From an uncultured Flavobacterium sp. (lineage in GTDB: Bacteria; Bacteroidota; Bacteroidia; Flavobacteriales; Flavobacteriaceae), in contig CAMFLD010000216.1 of NCBI GenBank assembly GCA_945957245.1, positions 1 to 5,365 on the forward strand: a stretch of 5,365 nt of DNA, in the 5' to 3' direction. A model generated the notes under the pieces. The model was given only the letters and a program-made list of their open reading frames with translations. It did no database searches and had not been told where the DNA came from. Both the position numbers and the translations under genes were made by a program. Below are positions 1 through 5,365 of the stretch, one piece after another. Every line of letters starts with the position of its first letter. Positions within the stretch are counted from its first letter, which is position 1.

Positions 1-1155
1 CTGGGAATTGGACGTCCATCAACCTATGCCCCTACCATATCTACTATCATCAACAGAAACTATGTAGAAAAAGGAACGCTTGAAGGTATAGAAAGAAAAT
101 ACAACCAACTCACTTTGAAAGGTAATAAAGTTGAATCACAAATCTTAAAAGAAAATACAGGATCTGATAAAGGCAAATTGGTTCCAACCGATATTGGGAC
201 TATTGTTAACGATTTCCTTGTTAAGAATTTTGCAGCGATTTTGGATTATAATTTTACTGCAAAAGTGGAACAGGATTTTGATGAAATTGCGGAAGGCAAT
301 ATTGACTGGGCTAATATGATGCAGGAGTTCTATGATAAATTTCACCCTAATGTAACTTTGGTACAGGATACTGCCGAAAGAGAAAGTGGTGAAAGAATAT
401 TAGGAACTGACCCAAAAAGTGGTAAACAGGTTTTAGTACGTTTAGGCAAATTCGGACCTGTTGCCCAAATAGGCGGTGCAGACGATGATGACAAACAATT
501 TGCAAGTTTGCGTCAGGATCAAAATATCGGAAGCATAACATTAGAAGAAGCATTAAATTTATTTTTATTACCAAAAAGCCTAGGCTTATATAAAGGAGAA
601 GATGTAGAAGTTAGCAACGGTCGATTTGGGCCTTATGTGCGTTTTGGGAAACAATTTATCTCGCTTCCTAAAGGTGAAGATCCCTTGGATGTAACAATGG
701 AAAGAGCACAGCAACTCATTAATGAGAAAGTACAGGCTGATGCGCCAATTGCTACCTATAAAAATGAACCGGTACAAAAAGGGGTTGGACGATTCGGACC
801 ATTCCTAAAGTGGAATGGCATTTTCATCAATGTAAGCAAAAAATACAATTTCGACAACTTGTCACAATCCGATATAGCTGAAATCATTGAAGAAAAGTTA
901 CAGAAAAATATCGATAAGGTAATCCATGACTGGAAAGAAGAAGGCATTGTGGTAGAAAAAGCCCGTTGGGGAAAATCGGTAATCCTTAAAGGTAAAACCA
1001 AAATCGAATTAAATAAAGATGTAGATGCATCCAAACTAACATTGGAGCAGGTTAAAGAAATTATTGCGGCCAAGACCCCGGAAAAGAAAACAGCAGCAAA
1101 AAAGACAACAGCTAAAAAAACCACAACCAAAAAAGCAACCGCTCCAAAAAAATAA
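1..1155 (+). CDS. topA: DNA topoisomerase I (type IA), C-terminal part, 5' end outside window
   Basis: Type IA topoisomerase, which relaxes negatively supercoiled DNA by single-strand passage. The frame is open from base 1, so the gene starts left of the window and only the last 384 codons are seen; the Toprim domain and active-site tyrosine lie upstream. Fragment residues 2-16 (GIGRPSTYAPTISTI) match the conserved motif of the catalytic core. The core ends near IDWANMMQEFYDKFHP (about residues 101-116). After it come four glycine-aromatic repeats of the topoisomerase C-terminal (Toprim_Crpt-like) type: GKFGP at 149-153, GRFGP at 207-211, GRFGP at 263-267 and a diverged ARWGK at 321-325. No zinc-finger cysteines are visible, unlike E. 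coli TopA. The protein ends in a Lys/Ala/Thr tail (about 358-384), probably a non-specific DNA-binding extension. The TTG at 115 is an internal leucine codon, not a start. The stop TAA is 3 bp before the next gene, which suggests co-transcription. Confidence 0.95.
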   Translation: MGIGRPSTYAPTISTIINRNYVEKGTLEGIERKYNQLTLKGNKVESQILKENTGSDKGKLVPTDIGTIVNDFLVKNFAAILDYNFTAKVEQDFDEIAEGNIDWANMMQEFYDKFHPNVTLVQDTAERESGERILGTDPKSGKQVLVRLGKFGPVAQIGGADDDDKQFASLRQDQNIGSITLEEALNLFLLPKSLGLYKGEDVEVSNGRFGPYVRFGKQFISLPKGEDPLDVTMERAQQLINEKVQADAPIATYKNEPVQKGVGRFGPFLKWNGIFINVSKKYNFDNLSQSDIAEIIEEKLQKNIDKVIHDWKEEGIVVEKARWGKSVILKGKTKIELNKDVDASKLTLEQVKEIIAAKTPEKKTAAKKTTAKKTTTKKATAPKK

Positions 1156-1158
1156 ACT

Positions 1159-2313
1159 ATGGAATTTGATTTTCTGTCACCGATTGATAACGAAATTATA
1201 CAATATATAAACGGATTGTCATCACAACATTTTGGAAGCAAAGTAGCATTTCATACGGAAAAAGACTTTCCTGATATTGATAAAATAAAGATTGCAATTA
1301 TTGGTGTCCTTGAAAACCGTGGCGCTGTAAACTATACTGATGATGAAGTCAACTTAAATGACATCAGAAAAGAACTGTATGGTTTATTTCCCGGAAACTG
1401 GCAGAGTTCCATTGCTGACTTGGGCGATATCATTGCCGGCAATTCACTTGAAGACACTTTTTTTGCCTTACAGAAAGTGGCTTCAAAACTTATCAAAAAA
1501 GGAGTTATTCCTATTATAATTGGAGGTACTCAGGATTTGACTTATCCATTGTACAGAGCTTACGACAAACAGGAGCAAATGGTAAATTTGGTTTCTATCG
1601 ATAGTCGTTTTGATTTTGGGAAACAGGATGGCGGTATCAAAGCCAATTCCTATCTTTCCAAAATAGTATTGGACGAACCTAATAATCTGTTTAATTTCAG
1701 TAATATAGGTTATCAAACGTATTACAATTCCCAGGAAGAAATCGACCTCATCGAAAAATTGTATTTTGATGCTTATCGATTAGGAGAAATTTCCAACAAT
1801 ATTGAGTTAGCGGAACCTACATTCCGTGATGCAGATATCGTTAGCATTGATTTGAACTCTGTAAAATCTTCCTATTCAGGAAATTTTGTTACTTTTACAC
1901 CAAACGGGTTTGACGGTAAGGAAATCTGCAGTTTATCAAGATATTCAGGAATAAGCGACAAGGTTAGCTCTTTTGGTATATTTAATCATAACAATACAAG
2001 AGAAGAGGCAGTACTCCTATCACAAATAATATGGTATTTTATTGAAGGAGTGAATTATCGTTCTAACGAATACCCATTCGGAACAAAAGAAAACTACTTA
2101 AAGTACATAGTTCCAATGGAAAGCGAAGAATTAGTCTTTTACAAAAGCAACAAAACCGGACGTTGGTGGATTGAAATAAATTTTTTTGCAGGTCAACACA
2201 ATAAACTGAAAAAAAATACGTTATTACCATGTTCACATGAGGAATATTTAGCTGCCTGCAATAATGAAATACCTGAAAGATGGTGGAAAGCGCAGCGAAA
2301 AAACAGTTTATAG
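1159..2313 (+). CDS. Ureohydrolase-fold protein (arginase/agmatinase/formimidoylglutamase family) with degenerate metal site
   Basis: A 384-aa cytoplasmic protein with no signal peptide or membrane segment. The ureohydrolase fold is recognisable from IIIGGTQDLTYPLYRAY (119-135), VSIDSRFDF (145-153) and DIVSIDLNSVKSS (226-238). These sit where active enzymes have GGDHS, DAHxD and SxDxDxxDP. Against those motifs the metal-ligand His of GGDHS becomes Gln125, the His of DAHxD becomes Arg150, and the second Asp of DxD becomes Asn233; Asp148, Asp152 and Asp231 remain. The di-manganese centre should therefore be weakened or absent, and hydrolysis of arginine, agmatine or formimidoylglutamate cannot be assumed. 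A C-terminal extension beyond the usual ~300-aa length (about 320-384) carries GRWWIEI (334-340) and PERWWKAQRK (372-381). The ATG lies 3 bp after the topA stop with no Shine-Dalgarno, so translational coupling is likely. gldK begins 249 bp downstream. Automatic annotation may call it formimidoylglutamase or arginase; the fold is fairly secure, the activity is not. It might bind a ligand or partner, which is inference. Confidence 0.8.
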   Translation: MEFDFLSPIDNEIIQYINGLSSQHFGSKVAFHTEKDFPDIDKIKIAIIGVLENRGAVNYTDDEVNLNDIRKELYGLFPGNWQSSIADLGDIIAGNSLEDTFFALQKVASKLIKKGVIPIIIGGTQDLTYPLYRAYDKQEQMVNLVSIDSRFDFGKQDGGIKANSYLSKIVLDEPNNLFNFSNIGYQTYYNSQEEIDLIEKLYFDAYRLGEISNNIELAEPTFRDADIVSIDLNSVKSSYSGNFVTFTPNGFDGKEICSLSRYSGISDKVSSFGIFNHNNTREEAVLLSQIIWYFIEGVNYRSNEYPFGTKENYLKYIVPMESEELVFYKSNKTGRWWIEINFFAGQHNKLKKNTLLPCSHEEYLAACNNEIPERWWKAQRKNSL

Positions 2314-2360
2314 AATTTTAAAATAAAATATTATAAGTAATTACCTATAAAAAAACTAAA

Positions 2361-2400
2361 AAAGAGCATTTTATCGTTAAAAAGTGCATTTTATCGATAA
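2361..2400. repeat. Tandem 20-bp direct repeat, operator-like
   Basis: Two adjacent 20-bp units, 2361-2380 (aaagagcattttatcgttaa) and 2381-2400 (aaagtgcattttatcgataa), match at 18 of 20 positions. The shared core is GCATTTTATCG. The spacing of about two helical turns would place both copies on the same DNA face. They lie about 30-70 bp upstream of the candidate gldK -7 element, a position suited to a transcription factor. The repeat is directly visible; the regulatory role is inferred. Confidence 0.6.
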
Positions 2401-2403
2401 AAT
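2388..2403. promoter_or_regulatory. Perfect 16-bp palindrome in the second repeat copy
   Basis: ATTTTATCGATAAAAT is its own reverse complement, centred between 2395 and 2396. The first repeat copy has a degraded version centred between 2375 and 2376, with one mismatched pair next to the centre. This looks like a binding site for a dimeric regulator. As RNA, the same bases could form a 6-bp all-A/U stem with a 4-nt loop (UCGA). Confidence 0.45.
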
Positions 2404-2412
2404 ATTTTTTTT
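2388..2412 (+). terminator. Possible weak intrinsic terminator of the topA-ureohydrolase unit
   Basis: The palindrome at 2388-2403 is followed almost at once by eight Ts (2405-2412), the layout of a rho-independent terminator. The stem contains only A-U pairs, so it would be weak. It lies about 75 bp after the stop of the ureohydrolase-like gene. The operator reading of the same bases is at least as plausible, and both could hold. Confidence 0.3.
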
Positions 2413-2428
2413 ATAATAACATTAATTC

Positions 2429-2436
2429 TATTTTTG
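2429..2436 (+). promoter_or_regulatory. Candidate gldK operon promoter, -7 element
   Basis: TATTTTTG fits the Bacteroidetes/Flavobacterium -7 consensus TAnnTTTG and is the only match I find on the + strand between 2314 and 2562. No TTG (-33 element) occurs at the expected 17-23 nt upstream; that region is a T-run (2405-2412). The promoter may therefore need an activator, or the call may be wrong. Transcription would begin near 2441-2445, leaving an A/T-rich leader of about 120 nt before gldK. Confidence 0.4.
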
Positions 2437-2562
2437 AAATGAGAATGGATGCATTGAAGTAAGACTAAGAGAAATTTAATATTATTTAATTGCTTTTTTG
2501 AAAAATAATAAATAGGTTTACGCCCTTAAAAATTTTAATCAAATTAACCCCAAAATATACAT

Positions 2563-3981
2563 ATGAAGAAGTTCATAACATTTGCGTCTCTTTTAGCTTT
2601 ATTAACCAGTTGTGGTGGATCTAGCGACAAAGGTGAATTGGTAGGAGTTAAAGGAAAAAAATGGCATCCAGAAAAGCCGTTTGGAATGACTTTAGTTCCC
2701 GGTGGAGCATTCATTATGGGTAAATCTGACGATGACCCGGCAAATATGCAGGATGCACCAACCAAAACGGTTACCGTTAGGTCATTCTATATGGATGAGA
2801 CTGAAATCACGAACAGTGAGTACCGTCAATTTGTGGAATGGGTAAAAGACTCAATTATAAGAGTTCGTCTAGCCATCCTTGCAGATGAAGTTGGACAAAC
2901 TGCTGGTGGAAAAGGCGGTAAAGGTGGAAAAGGTGGCGGAAAAGGTGGAAGCATCGGAGACTTTGCTTTCAACGATACTGATCCTGCTAAAATGACTCCT
3001 TATGACAAATATATGTATGAGAATTACTATAGTGTAGGTACCGATGACGATCCTTATGCAGGAAGAAGGCTCAATAAAAAAATTAAACTTATTAAAGATA
3101 CAAAAAAATATCCGGATGAGTATTACACAGAGGTAATGGACACTATGTACTTACCAATAGCAGAATCATTCAACGGATTAAGAACTATAGATGTTAAGAA
3201 ATTAAAGTTCAGATATTCCTGGATGGATATTCAGGCGGCAGCGAAAGCTAAAGTTGGAAAAAGAAGTTCATTTATCAAAACAGAGCAGCAGGAAGTTTAC
3301 CCAGATACAACTGTATGGATTAAAGACTTTGCTTACTCATACAATGAGCCAATGCACAATGATTATTTCTGGCACCAGGCTTATGCACAATACCCAGTTG
3401 TGGGTGTAAGCTGGAAACAGGCAAAAGCATTCTGTGCTTGGAGAACCTTAAACAAAAACGCTTACATTAAATCTAAGAAAAAAGGTCGTGATTTAATTAA
3501 CTCATTCCGTTTACCAATTGAATCTGAGTGGGAATATGCGGCAAGAGGAGGTTTGGAATCAGGTACTTTTCCTTGGGGTGGTCCTTATGCTAAAAATGAC
3601 AGAGGTTGTTTCTTAGCAAACTTTAAACCAAACAGAGGAGACTATGCTGCTGATCAGGCTTTATATACTGTAGAAGCTAAATCTTATGAGCCAAATGGTT
3701 ATAATCTGTACAACATGGCCGGTAACGTTGCTGAATGGACGGATTCTTCATACGATGCAGCAGCTTACGAGTATGTTTCTTCGATTAACCCTAATGTTCC
3801 TGATTTGAAAAACATGAGAAAAGCCGTTCGTGGTGGTTCATGGAAAGACGTTGGATACTTCTTACAGGTAGGAACAAGGGATTTTGAGTACGCAGATTCT
3901 GCAAGAAGCTACATTGGTTTCCGTACAGTACAGGATTACATGGGAACTAAAGTAACTAAGAACGCTGCACCTAGAAAATAA
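2563..3981 (+). CDS. gldK: Gliding motility/type IX secretion lipoprotein GldK
   Basis: GldK (PorK) is a periplasm-facing outer-membrane lipoprotein that forms a ring with GldN above the GldLM motor and is needed for type IX secretion and gliding. A lipoprotein signal peptide is clear: MKK, a hydrophobic stretch, then lipobox LTSC with Cys17 as the predicted lipidated residue. The rest is a split formylglycine-generating-enzyme (FGE/SUMF) fold. GGAFIMG (47-53) and ETEITNSEYRQF (79-90) form the first part. YPVVGVSWKQAKAFCAWR (277-294), FRLPIESEWEYAARGG (315-330), NLYNMAGNVAEWT (381-393), VRGGSW (422-427) and IGFR (451-454) form the second. A 180-residue insertion separates them and includes a Gly/Lys tract (115-129). 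The FGE catalytic cysteines after GGS(Y/W) are not present, as expected for a structural role. At 472 aa it is close to F. johnsoniae GldK (about 464). The ATG is chosen because it gives the complete signal peptide; no Shine-Dalgarno is present. First gene of the gld operon here. Confidence 0.95.
   Translation: MKKFITFASLLALLTSCGGSSDKGELVGVKGKKWHPEKPFGMTLVPGGAFIMGKSDDDPANMQDAPTKTVTVRSFYMDETEITNSEYRQFVEWVKDSIIRVRLAILADEVGQTAGGKGGKGGKGGGKGGSIGDFAFNDTDPAKMTPYDKYMYENYYSVGTDDDPYAGRRLNKKIKLIKDTKKYPDEYYTEVMDTMYLPIAESFNGLRTIDVKKLKFRYSWMDIQAAAKAKVGKRSSFIKTEQQEVYPDTTVWIKDFAYSYNEPMHNDYFWHQAYAQYPVVGVSWKQAKAFCAWRTLNKNAYIKSKKKGRDLINSFRLPIESEWEYAARGGLESGTFPWGGPYAKNDRGCFLANFKPNRGDYAADQALYTVEAKSYEPNGYNLYNMAGNVAEWTDSSYDAAAYEYVSSINPNVPDLKNMRKAVRGGSWKDVGYFLQVGTRDFEYADSARSYIGFRTVQDYMGTKVTKNAAPRK
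2905..2949 (+). repeat. Gly/Lys-encoding short tandem repeat inside gldK
   Basis: About five copies of a GGK unit (codons GGN-GGN-AAA, 9 bp, one copy with an extra Gly) encode residues 115-129, GGKGGKGGKGGGKGG. It is the most G-rich patch in an otherwise A/T-rich gene. It would be a flexible, strongly basic loop in the GldK insertion. Because units are multiples of three, slippage would change loop length without a frameshift. Confidence 0.85.
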
Positions 3982-4031
3982 TTTTAAACTAACTTAAATA
4001 TATTAACTTAACTAACTAAAATTTTATTATT
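3982..4031 (+). other. gldK-gldL spacer, free of G on the + strand
   Basis: The 50-bp spacer contains no G; the G-free run extends from 3975 to 4033. Short A/C/T motifs recur (AACTAAC, AACTTAA). No hairpin, terminator or TAnnTTTG is seen, consistent with one transcript through gldK and gldL. The lack of G should leave the gldL leader unstructured, which suits ribosome binding without a Shine-Dalgarno. The spacer itself is observed; its function is inferred. Confidence 0.5.
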
Positions 4032-4667
4032 ATGGCATTATTACCAAAAAAAGTTATGAATTTCGCTTACGGTATGGGAGCGGCAGTTGTAATTGTAGGA
4101 GCATTATTTAAAATCCAGCACTGGACTGGAGCGAGTGCGATGCTTATTATTGGTCTATTAACAGAAGCATTAATCTTTGGTTTATCCGCTTTTGATCCAG
4201 TAGACACTGAATTAGATTGGTCACTTGTATATCCGGAATTAGCTGGAGGTGAAGCAAAACCTAGAGATAAAAAAGCAGAAGATCCAAAAGAAGCTCAAGG
4301 CTTATTATCTCAGAAATTAGACAATTTATTGAAAGAAGCTAAAATTGATGGTCAACTAATGGAAAGCTTAGGAAACAGTATCCGTAACTTCGAAGGTGCT
4401 GCTAAAGCTATCTCTCCTACTGTTGATTCTGTTGCTTCAACTAAAAAATATGCTGAAGAAATGACTAAAGCAGCTACTCAGTTGGAAACTTTGAACGGAT
4501 TATACCAAGTACAATTACAAAGTGCTGAAAGAAACGCTCAAATCAACAATGAAGTTGCTGAAAATAACTTAAAATTAAAAGATCAAATGCAAAGCTTAAC
4601 TTCTAACTTATCTACATTGAACAATGTATATGGTGGAATGCTTTCTGCAATGAGTAACAAAGGATAA
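4032..4667 (+). CDS. gldL: Type IX secretion/gliding motor inner-membrane protein GldL
   Basis: GldL (PorL) is the stator-like subunit of the proton-driven motor that powers type IX secretion and gliding; five copies surround a GldM dimer in the inner membrane. Two transmembrane helices are evident at about 9-26 and 35-54, joined by a short loop. Polar residues implicated in function in F. johnsoniae GldL are matched: Tyr13, Lys27 and His30 in helix 1, Glu45 in LLTEALIF (aligned to Glu49) and Asp55 (aligned to Glu59). The loop between His30 and the key Glu seems four residues shorter than in F. johnsoniae (alignment from memory). SAFDPV and LDWSLVYPELAGGEAKP (61-77) follow, then a long helical, probably coiled-coil cytoplasmic domain (about 85-205). 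At 211 aa it is typical in length. The ATG gives MALLPKKVMNFAYGMG, the standard GldL start; there is no Shine-Dalgarno. Confidence 0.95.
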   Translation: MALLPKKVMNFAYGMGAAVVIVGALFKIQHWTGASAMLIIGLLTEALIFGLSAFDPVDTELDWSLVYPELAGGEAKPRDKKAEDPKEAQGLLSQKLDNLLKEAKIDGQLMESLGNSIRNFEGAAKAISPTVDSVASTKKYAEEMTKAATQLETLNGLYQVQLQSAERNAQINNEVAENNLKLKDQMQSLTSNLSTLNNVYGGMLSAMSNKG

Positions 4668-4722
4668 TTAGTTTTATAACTATCTATTTTATAAACAAAA
4701 TAATAATTAATTAAACTAATTA
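4665..4722 (+). repeat. 10-bp inverted repeat flanking the gldL-gldM spacer
   Basis: TAATTAGTTT (4665-4674, starting at the gldL stop codon) is the exact reverse complement of AAACTAATTA (4713-4722, ending 6 nt before the gldM ATG). The arms enclose 38 nt of almost pure A/T. A folded RNA would bring the gldM start close to the gldL stop. In such A/T-rich sequence a chance match is quite possible. Confidence 0.3.
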
Positions 4723-4728
4723 GAAAAA

Positions 4729-5365
4729 ATGGCAGGAGGAAAACTAACCCCTAGGCAGAAGATGATTAACCTGATGTATCTGGTTTTCATCGCAATGTTG
4801 GCATTGAACATGTCAAAAGAAGTGTTGACCGCATTTGGTTTGATGAACGAAAAATTTGAAGGTGTAAACCAATTCTCTCAAGAGTACAATAAAAGTTTAT
4901 TAGCTACTTTAGAGCAGAAAGCTACAGACGAGCCAGCTCGTTTTAAAGCTCCTTTAGACAAAGCTAATCAAGTTCAGGTTATTTCAAAAGAATTCTATGC
5001 ATACATAGGAACCCTTAAAGAGGCTGTTGCAAAAGAATTCGAAAAAGACCCTAAAACAGGAAAATTACCTTATGAGCAAATGGACAAAGGTCATTACGTT
5101 GACGAAACATGGTTCAAAGGTGACAGATATTCTGCTAAAGGAGATGAAATTGTAGCTAAAATTGAGAAATATAAAAAAGATATTATCGCTGTTTTTGGTA
5201 ACGATGTAAAATACCAAAAAATCATCGAAAACATCAATTCAAAATTCAATTTAGATGATGTAAAAGATAAAGATGGTGTCAAGAAAAAATACTTAATGTA
5301 TCACTTTGAAGGCTTCCCAGCGGTTGCTTCAATTGCGAAACTTACAAGTATGCAGAATGATGTTG
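4729..5365 (+). CDS. gldM: Type IX secretion/gliding motor protein GldM, N-terminal part, 3' end outside window
   Basis: GldM (PorM) is the rotor/shaft of the T9SS motor: one transmembrane helix inside the GldL pentamer and a long periplasmic region that reaches the GldK/GldN ring. The frame runs open to the window end, giving 212 codons of a protein of roughly 510-520 aa. The start MAGGKLTPRQKMINLMYLVF is characteristic. Arg9 and Tyr17, reported as important at the GldL interface in F. johnsoniae, are both present. The transmembrane segment is about residues 13-27 (INLMYLVFIAMLALN). Residues from about 35 form the mostly helical first periplasmic domain, ending here in the conserved HFEGFPAVASIAKLTSMQND (192-211). 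The ATG at 4729 is 61 bp after gldL with no Shine-Dalgarno, only an A-run (4724-4729) overlapping the start codon. It is co-transcribed with gldK and gldL by all appearances, and gldN is expected next. Confidence 0.95.
   Translation, partial: MAGGKLTPRQKMINLMYLVFIAMLALNMSKEVLTAFGLMNEKFEGVNQFSQEYNKSLLATLEQKATDEPARFKAPLDKANQVQVISKEFYAYIGTLKEAVAKEFEKDPKTGKLPYEQMDKGHYVDETWFKGDRYSAKGDEIVAKIEKYKKDIIAVFGNDVKYQKIIENINSKFNLDDVKDKDGVKKKYLMYHFEGFPAVASIAKLTSMQNDV

Noticed and set aside
115..117. TTG as a possible start codon of a separate gene
   Set aside because: The frame is open back to base 1 with the topoisomerase motif GIGRPSTYAPT, so this is an internal leucine codon.
145..777. Three short minus-strand open frames opposite topA
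   Set aside because: All are antisense to strongly conserved topA sequence, and none has a recognisable domain.
756..1241. 161-codon open frame on the minus strand
   Set aside because: It lies antisense to topA and its end. Its hydrophobic Phe/Val stretch is the complement of the Lys/Ala/Thr tail of topA, and the sense frame has clear family motifs.
1483..1716. Minus-strand open frame opposite the ureohydrolase-like gene
   Set aside because: It is a shadow of the coding frame and shows no protein family features.
2493..2500. CTTTTTTG as an alternative -7 promoter element
   Set aside because: It lacks the TA dinucleotide of TAnnTTTG; the element at 2429-2436 fits better.
2481..2509. A/T-only hairpin (ATTATTT with AAATAAT) in the gldK leader
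   Set aside because: A 7-bp all-A/T stem with a 15-nt loop is expected by chance in such sequence and has no other supporting feature.
2563..3981. Annotation of gldK as a formylglycine-generating (sulfatase-modifying) enzyme
   Set aside because: The catalytic cysteines are absent, a lipobox is present, and gldL and gldM follow directly, so it is the T9SS ring protein.
5094..5282. Minus-strand open frame opposite gldM
   Set aside because: gldM coding on the + strand is unmistakable here; the antisense frame has no supporting features.

Overview
The window comes from a low-GC Bacteroidetes chromosome, most likely a Flavobacterium or close relative. The evidence is the gldK-gldL-gldM gene order, strong use of A/T-ending codons, A/T-rich spacers, no Shine-Dalgarno sequences, and a Flavobacteriia-type -7 promoter element (TAnnTTTG). 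All genes lie on the + strand.

Left half: the window opens inside topA (DNA topoisomerase I), of which only the C-terminal 384 codons are present. After a 3-bp gap comes a 384-aa protein of the ureohydrolase (arginase/agmatinase/formimidoylglutamase) fold. In it, three of the six expected metal ligands appear to be replaced, so it may be a pseudoenzyme. These two genes look co-transcribed from a promoter left of the window.

Spacer 2314-2562 (249 bp): this is the only sizeable non-coding stretch. It holds an 18/20-matching tandem 20-bp repeat. The second copy contains a perfect 16-bp palindrome followed by eight Ts, and a TAnnTTTG element lies shortly downstream. It probably ends the left unit and contains the regulatory region of the gld operon.

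Right half: gldK, gldL and the first 212 codons of gldM form the start of the type IX secretion/gliding operon (gldKLMN in flavobacteria, porKLMN in Porphyromonas). GldK is an outer-membrane lipoprotein that forms a periplasmic ring with GldN. GldL and GldM form the proton-driven inner-membrane motor, whose periplasmic shaft (GldM) reaches that ring. gldN would be expected just right of the window.

The secretion system itself is well known, and I see no mobile element, CRISPR array, RNA gene or wholly new system. The points most worth a second look are the degenerate ureohydrolase beside the T9SS operon, the operator-like repeat upstream of gldK, the Gly/Lys repeat tract inside GldK, and a GldL transmembrane hairpin loop that seems shorter than in F. 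johnsoniae.
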